Origin: Paenibacillus herberti
GTDB lineage: Bacteria; Bacillota; Bacilli; Paenibacillales; Paenibacillaceae
DNA length: 64,000 bases
Assembly (NCBI RefSeq): GCF_002233675.1
Contig: NZ_NMUQ01000004.1
Span: 1 to 64,000, forward strand
Reading direction: 5' to 3'
The notes beneath the pieces are model-generated. The model saw nothing but the letters and a program-made list of their open reading frames with translations, did no database searches and was not told the origin of the DNA. Within the stretch, counting starts at the first letter, position 1. Every line of letters starts with the position of its first letter. Below, in pieces: positions 60,730 through 64,000 of this stretch. The translations under genes and the position numbers were made by a program.

Positions 60730-61293
60730 CTAATTATGTGCAGAATAGGAAGGACCTGGCTTCCCGGCGAAATGGCCTTTGCCCGCTCCCTGGAAGTGGC
60801 CGCCGTGACTGGCGAATGCCGTCAGCGGATGATGGCCGGTTAACCAGTTGTCCGTGCGCATTGTCCAGAATAGGCCGCTAATTGCCAGCACTCCGGCCAG
60901 AAACGATACTGCTGCCGTGCGGAACATGCTGCCGCCTCCCTTGCCCCGCTGTTCCTCTTTGCCGGCGAATGATCCCGGAACAAAAGGATGAAGCTGGCGC
61001 GGCGGCGCAGCAAGATCATCGCTTGGTTGATGAGCTCCTGCATCTAGGCCATAACCGTGGTCTGTTAAGCGTCTGGCCCGATACTCGCTCTCGCTGTCTG
61101 TTGACTGGTCCTGTTTGAACGATTCGTATGGGGCTGAAAAATCCTCTTGCGGATTGGATCGCTCCGCATTTTCCCGCTCCATGTTGTCCCGGGCGTAATC
61201 CCCGCTCTCTTGGCGCACCTCTCTTTCCTCCTGCTCCCGGCCGCCATTTTCGCTGCTGTCCCAGAATTCGTCTTGCTTTTTGCGATCATCCAT
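60730..61293 (-). CDS. protease-less HtrA N-terminal paralog
   Basis: A 187-residue protein aligning with the cytoplasmic tail and membrane segment of the neighbouring HtrA. The shared blocks are the start 'MDDRK', 'PPRQLHPFVPGSFAGK' against 'PPRQLRPFVPAASAGK', and 'RTAAVSFLAGVLAISGLFW' against 'RTAAVSFLAGVIAVGGLMW'. A 'TDNWLTG' block also follows the membrane segment. It then stops after about 35 His/Gly-rich residues, with no protease or PDZ domain. It could be a decoy or assembly partner for HtrA, or a relic. A good ribosome binding site (AGGAGG), an intact frame and its own terminator argue that it is expressed. Confidence 0.8.
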   Translation of the reverse strand: MDDRKKQDEFWDSSENGGREQEEREVRQESGDYARDNMERENAERSNPQEDFSAPYESFKQDQSTDSESEYRARRLTDHGYGLDAGAHQPSDDLAAPPRQLHPFVPGSFAGKEEQRGKGGGSMFRTAAVSFLAGVLAISGLFWTMRTDNWLTGHHPLTAFASHGGHFQGAGKGHFAGKPGPSYSAHN

Positions 61294-61340
61294 GTCTATT
61301 CCTCCTAAGATGTCATCTACAGAATTAATTAAGTATAAAT

Positions 61341-61385
61341 ATACTTAGTATAAAGATACTTGATGTTAAGATACTTAATATTGTA
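61341..61385. repeat. three 15-bp direct repeats upstream of the HtrA-like paralog
   Basis: ATACTT recurs at 61341, 61356 and 61371, each within a 15-base unit (ATACTTAGTATAAAG and two variants). The spacing is 1.4 helical turns. It is located about 50-90 bases upstream of the paralog's start, and htrA lacks it. Confidence 0.6.
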
Positions 61386-61433
61386 CAATCAACCTTAAAA
61401 CAATCTGAATATAAGTTTAAAGCAAAATAAAAA

Positions 61434-61463
61434 CCTTTGATCCCGTTAACTTAGGATCAAAGG
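61434..61463 (-). terminator. terminator of the yugN-like gene
   Basis: CCTTTGATCC pairs perfectly with GGATCAAAGG, followed by TTTTTATTTT on the minus strand. It is a near copy of the hairpin at 60651. Confidence 0.8.
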
Positions 61464-61491
61464 CCTCTCTTCATCTCATGCATATCTAGCT

Positions 61492-61911
61492 TTAACGAGC
61501 TGTAATTAATTGCTCCTCCGCGCGCCGAAGTTGCTCCTCCGCGAGACCGATCCACTTGTCATCGACTGCCGCGTCTGGGTCGACCGGAGCTTGGAACTGG
61601 TCGAACAAAGCTCCAATCGTCCGCATCTTCGCCTCCGGGTCGTTGCCCTCGCGATAAAGATGGCGCAGAACATAAGGAGTTGTCAGCTTAATCGAGGCGT
61701 CGTTGTCCTCCGTCTGATCGTCGACATTGCCTCGCAGCACTTCGAAGCCCATGCGCAGCCATACCTTATTTTTCTCATCCATGTTCAGGTCGAAGGACCC
61801 GCTGCCATAATCCCAATTGCCGCCCAGTACGAAACCTTGCTTTTCTAGAACGCGCTTAATCTGCACAAAATCATGCTCGCTTCCCTCAAGAGGGGACTGA
61901 ATCGCAATCAT
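61492..61911 (-). CDS. YugN-like family protein
   Basis: A 139-residue cytoplasmic protein of the YugN-like family. 'LEGSEHDFVQIKRVLEKQGF', 'LGGNWDYGSGSFDL' and 'IKLTTPYVLRHLY' are the conserved parts. The family has no established biochemical role. The ATG at 61911 is chosen because AAGGAGAG lies about seven bases upstream; the GTG two codons earlier abuts that site. It lies between two duplicated segments derived from the htrA-paralog region. Confidence 0.78.
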   Translation of the reverse strand: MIAIQSPLEGSEHDFVQIKRVLEKQGFVLGGNWDYGSGSFDLNMDEKNKVWLRMGFEVLRGNVDDQTEDNDASIKLTTPYVLRHLYREGNDPEAKMRTIGALFDQFQAPVDPDAAVDDKWIGLAEEQLRRAEEQLITAR

Positions 61912-61941
61912 GGACACCTCTCCTTGTCTGCATTAATAGGC

Positions 61942-62019
61942 TCAGCATTCCCTGACGGAACCCGGCTTATGTGCAAATAAGAGGAGGACTGGAATCGTGC
62001 TCGCGCCGAAATGCCATCT
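61942..62019 (-). pseudogene. vestigial third copy of the HtrA-paralog 3' end
   Basis: The minus strand here reads WHFGASTIPVLLLFAHK, then matches the 3' end of the paralog (GHFAGKPGPSYSAHN). The following bases also align: GGGTTCYGTCAGRGA and TGCTGA, compared with 60709-60777. No start or upstream coding sequence remains. Confidence 0.5.
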
Positions 62020-62073
62020 GCAGTCTCCCAGTTCCCGCGGAGAATTTTGGCGCCGATGACAATTACATTGTCT

Positions 62074-62736
62074 TCAGCTCTTCACCCAACCTTTACGATG
62101 CGCAAGCACAGCCAGTTGGGTCCGATCCTCCATCTCGCATTTCATAAGCAGGTTGCTTACATGGGTTTTAACCGTTTTGATGCTAATATGAAGCTCTTCC
62201 GCGATTTCTTTATTTGCTCGGCCTTCTGCGATGAGCAGCAATACTTCCTTCTCACGCTCCGTAAGTCCTTCATCGACTCCTTGAGCAGAGCGTTGACGCA
62301 GTCCGCGAGTCAGCGCTTGGGAAACGTCAGTTGTCATGACCGGCATGCCGCGAAGTGCGCCCGTAAGTGAATATACCAGTTCCTCGGAACTGACCGTCTT
62401 AAGTACATAACTTATAGCGCCAGCCTCCATGGCGGCGACTACCTTTTCATCCTCCAAAAAGCTTGTCAGAAGCACAATTCGGATCGAAGGGAACAGCTCC
62501 ATTACCCGACGAGTTGTCTCAACGCCGTCGATGCCGGTCATGATCAAATCCATAAGCATCAGATCGGGCAGACCACCGTCCAGCCCCTTCTCCAGTACAC
62601 GAAGTGCTTCCTCGCCGCTGCCAGCTTCCGCTACAACCTGGAATTTCGGCTCCAGCATTAAGTATGTTTTGAGTCCCATGCGCACCATGTCATGGTCATC
62701 CACGATCATTACGCGATAAACATCCGTCCCTGTCAT
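62074..62736 (-). CDS. liaR: NarL/LuxR-family response regulator LiaR
   Basis: A 220-residue regulator. The receiver domain ('MIVDDHDMVRMGLKTYL', phospho-acceptor in 'LMLMDLIMTGIDG') is followed by a LuxR-type helix-turn-helix ('LTEREKEVLLLIAEGRANKEI' in part). With the overlapping kinase and liaF it forms the LiaFSR cell-envelope-stress system, which answers lipid-II-binding antibiotics in Bacillus. Its ATG overlaps the kinase stop as ATGA. Confidence 0.9.
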   Translation of the reverse strand: MTGTDVYRVMIVDDHDMVRMGLKTYLMLEPKFQVVAEAGSGEEALRVLEKGLDGGLPDLMLMDLIMTGIDGVETTRRVMELFPSIRIVLLTSFLEDEKVVAAMEAGAISYVLKTVSSEELVYSLTGALRGMPVMTTDVSQALTRGLRQRSAQGVDEGLTEREKEVLLLIAEGRANKEIAEELHISIKTVKTHVSNLLMKCEMEDRTQLAVLAHRKGWVKS

Positions 62737-63770
62737 GAATCCGAACGCTCCTCTACCCCATAATTGGGAAGCGACACCCGGATGCGGGTGCCTCCTCCCG
62801 GCTTGCTCAAGATTGCAGCTTCTCCGCCGAGCTGCATCGCCCTCTCCTGCATCGTCGACAATCCGTATGAACCCGGCCGCACCTGATCGGCGCGGAAGCC
62901 GATTCCATCATCTTGCAGCAGCAACATCAGGCTCGAGCGAGATTCGGAGAGCGTTAGCGTTACGCTGCTCGCCTGTGCATGTTTGACCACATTGGCCATG
63001 GCCTCCTGCACGATCAGAAACAGCTGATGCTCCTTCGCCTCGGATATCGATCCCTTCACTCTCCAGTCCAGCTCTCCCTGCAGCCCGTTCTGACGGCAAT
63101 AATCAGGGAACCAGCGCCCTAGCGCATCCTCAAGCGATCTACCCTCCAGCTCCAAGGGGCGCAACTGAGCAATGAGACCACGCATTTGCTTTTGAGCGAG
63201 AGAACTCATCGTAATGAGCTGCTCCATCACTTCCCCTGCTCGATCCGGACTGATCTGCAGAAGCTTTGGCAGAGAGGAGGCTGACATGTGGAAGGCAAAA
63301 AGCTGTTGGCTGACCGTGTCATGCAAATCCCTTGCCAATCTTTTGCGCTCCTCAAGCACTGCTTCTTCATTAGAAGCCGCTTGCTGCAGCACATTCATTT
63401 CATTCTGACGCTGCATTACCTGCAGCCGGCGGTCCAGCTTGCCTGCCAGCTCATTGAACTCTGCATACACCGCAGCAAGCGCATACCCCTCTTGCTCCGG
63501 CAGTCGTACGGACAAGTCGCCCTGCGACGCCTGTTTGAGTGCCAGGTGTAAGGCATCAATGCGTGACTGCTGCCTGCGGCCGACACTGTATCCGAAAACT
63601 ACGCTCGTTAACAGAAATACCAACGTACCTACCGTCCACAACTGGAGCATGGATGCTCCCGGCATGATCCTATGTTTAATTCCGTATAATATGCTCCACG
63701 GCACAACGGAGCTGATGATGAAAAACATCACCAGCTCCAGTCTGCCGCTTCGCAGAAGCTTCACCATCAT
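62733..63770 (-). CDS. liaS: sensor histidine kinase LiaS
   Basis: A 345-residue kinase. Two membrane segments near the N-terminus (about 12-30 and 40-62) enclose a very short outer loop, the intramembrane-sensing layout. HAMP and a HisKA_3 box ('ERKRLARDLHDTVSQQLFAF', phospho-His near residue 151) and a compact ATPase domain ('DDGIGFRADQV') follow. It is kept inactive by LiaF until the envelope is damaged. It lies 10 bases after liaF and overlaps liaR. Confidence 0.9.
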   Translation of the reverse strand: MMVKLLRSGRLELVMFFIISSVVPWSILYGIKHRIMPGASMLQLWTVGTLVFLLTSVVFGYSVGRRQQSRIDALHLALKQASQGDLSVRLPEQEGYALAAVYAEFNELAGKLDRRLQVMQRQNEMNVLQQAASNEEAVLEERKRLARDLHDTVSQQLFAFHMSASSLPKLLQISPDRAGEVMEQLITMSSLAQKQMRGLIAQLRPLELEGRSLEDALGRWFPDYCRQNGLQGELDWRVKGSISEAKEHQLFLIVQEAMANVVKHAQASSVTLTLSESRSSLMLLLQDDGIGFRADQVRPGSYGLSTMQERAMQLGGEAAILSKPGGGTRIRVSLPNYGVEERSDS

Positions 63771-63780
63771 ATCCGCTGCA

Positions 63781-64000
63781 TCACCCGACCTTTGTCACGC
63801 GTACATCTCCGATAAATGTGCTGCATACAAGCTTTATTTTTCGCTCACTGTCACGATAACCCGGGCTCGTAGTGTCCATATGGCGAAACACACCGCCCTC
63901 CGTGCGTTCCAGAACCTTGGAGTCCCCGATGAAAGCACTCGATACAACCTGTACTCCAATGTCGAGGTCCGCAGGGAGGAATACTTTCACATCTCCGATG
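63781..64000 (-). CDS. liaF: LiaF-like stress-response protein, cut by the window edge
   Basis: Only the C-terminal 72 residues are present. 'IGDVKVFLPADLDIGVQVVSSAFIGDSKVL' in part and 'SERKIKLVCSTFIGDVRVTKVG' are the repeated beta-blade of the LiaF C-terminal domain (cell-wall-active antibiotics response family). The N-terminal membrane part lies beyond position 64000. In Bacillus, LiaF inhibits LiaS. Confidence 0.85.
   Translation of the reverse strand, partial: IGDVKVFLPADLDIGVQVVSSAFIGDSKVLERTEGGVFRHMDTTSPGYRDSERKIKLVCSTFIGDVRVTKVG

Overview
The window comes from a low-to-middle GC, endospore-forming Gram-positive bacterium, most likely Paenibacillus or a close relative. The evidence is strong GGAGG ribosome binding sites, CUT1 sugar ABC transporters beside a YesM/YesN-type two-component system, an SLH-anchored amylopullulanase, YheC/D and PrkA sporulation proteins, a YugN-like protein, LiaFSR, and a perfect GlnR/TnrA box upstream of glnA. 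No rRNA, tRNA, prophage or CRISPR array was seen.

Layout. 0.2-2.5 kb: an AT-rich APH-family phosphotransferase, a small lipoprotein and an azoreductase. 2.6-3.9 kb: a solo IS200/IS605-type element carrying only tnpB. 3.9-8.6 kb: a CdaR-type regulator, glycerate kinase and a GntP permease (glycerate/aldarate use) around a stalk-domain protein. 8.6-15.6 kb: a giant two-catalytic-domain amylopullulanase with LacI-type operators. 15.7-18.9 kb: a three-gene translationally coupled unit (adenylating enzyme, SbnA, SbnB) predicted to make 2,3-diaminopropionate, divergent from a YheC/D ATP-grasp gene. 20.2-23.1 kb: a CBM9-like protein and a DUF4127 protein behind a possible 19-codon leader. 23.3-31.3 kb: a beta-oligoglucan-type uptake locus (ABC transporter divergent from a GH94-like phosphorylase and its LacI regulator). 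31.9-36.0 kb: prkA, a DUF2161 nuclease-like gene, a GC-rich spike and a PLP-fold protein lacking the usual lysine. 36.1-45.8 kb: two near-duplicate sugar-binding proteins flanking two small paralogous exported proteins, two permeases and the YesM/YesN pair. 45.9-54.8 kb: AbrB-like protein, trmL, an orphan response regulator, serC, a type I-beta-like glnA, DAHP synthase with an unusual leader, and a GT39 membrane transferase. 55-64 kb: DUF2062, ispH, a sensor kinase/regulator pair, htrA, a protease-less htrA paralog, a YugN-like gene and the liaFSR operon running off the right edge.

How it fits together. Much of the window is polysaccharide acquisition. The amylopullulanase cuts starch at the cell surface. 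The 38.9-42.1 kb transporter shares a GCAAACGTTTGC-type operator with it, so it may import the products. The 23-31 kb locus uses a different operator (GAAACGTTTC) and probably handles another beta-glucan oligosaccharide. The right end is dominated by envelope-stress functions (HtrA with an adjacent two-component system, LiaFSR). The most intriguing unexplained signals are the minimal diaminopropionate cassette, six exactly 8-nt-spaced AAGC motifs at the start of the DAHP synthase leader, a repeated AAAATATTGAT element tying the orphan binding protein to the YesM/YesN promoter, the protease-less HtrA paralog with its duplicated flanks, and the lysine-less aminotransferase-like protein.
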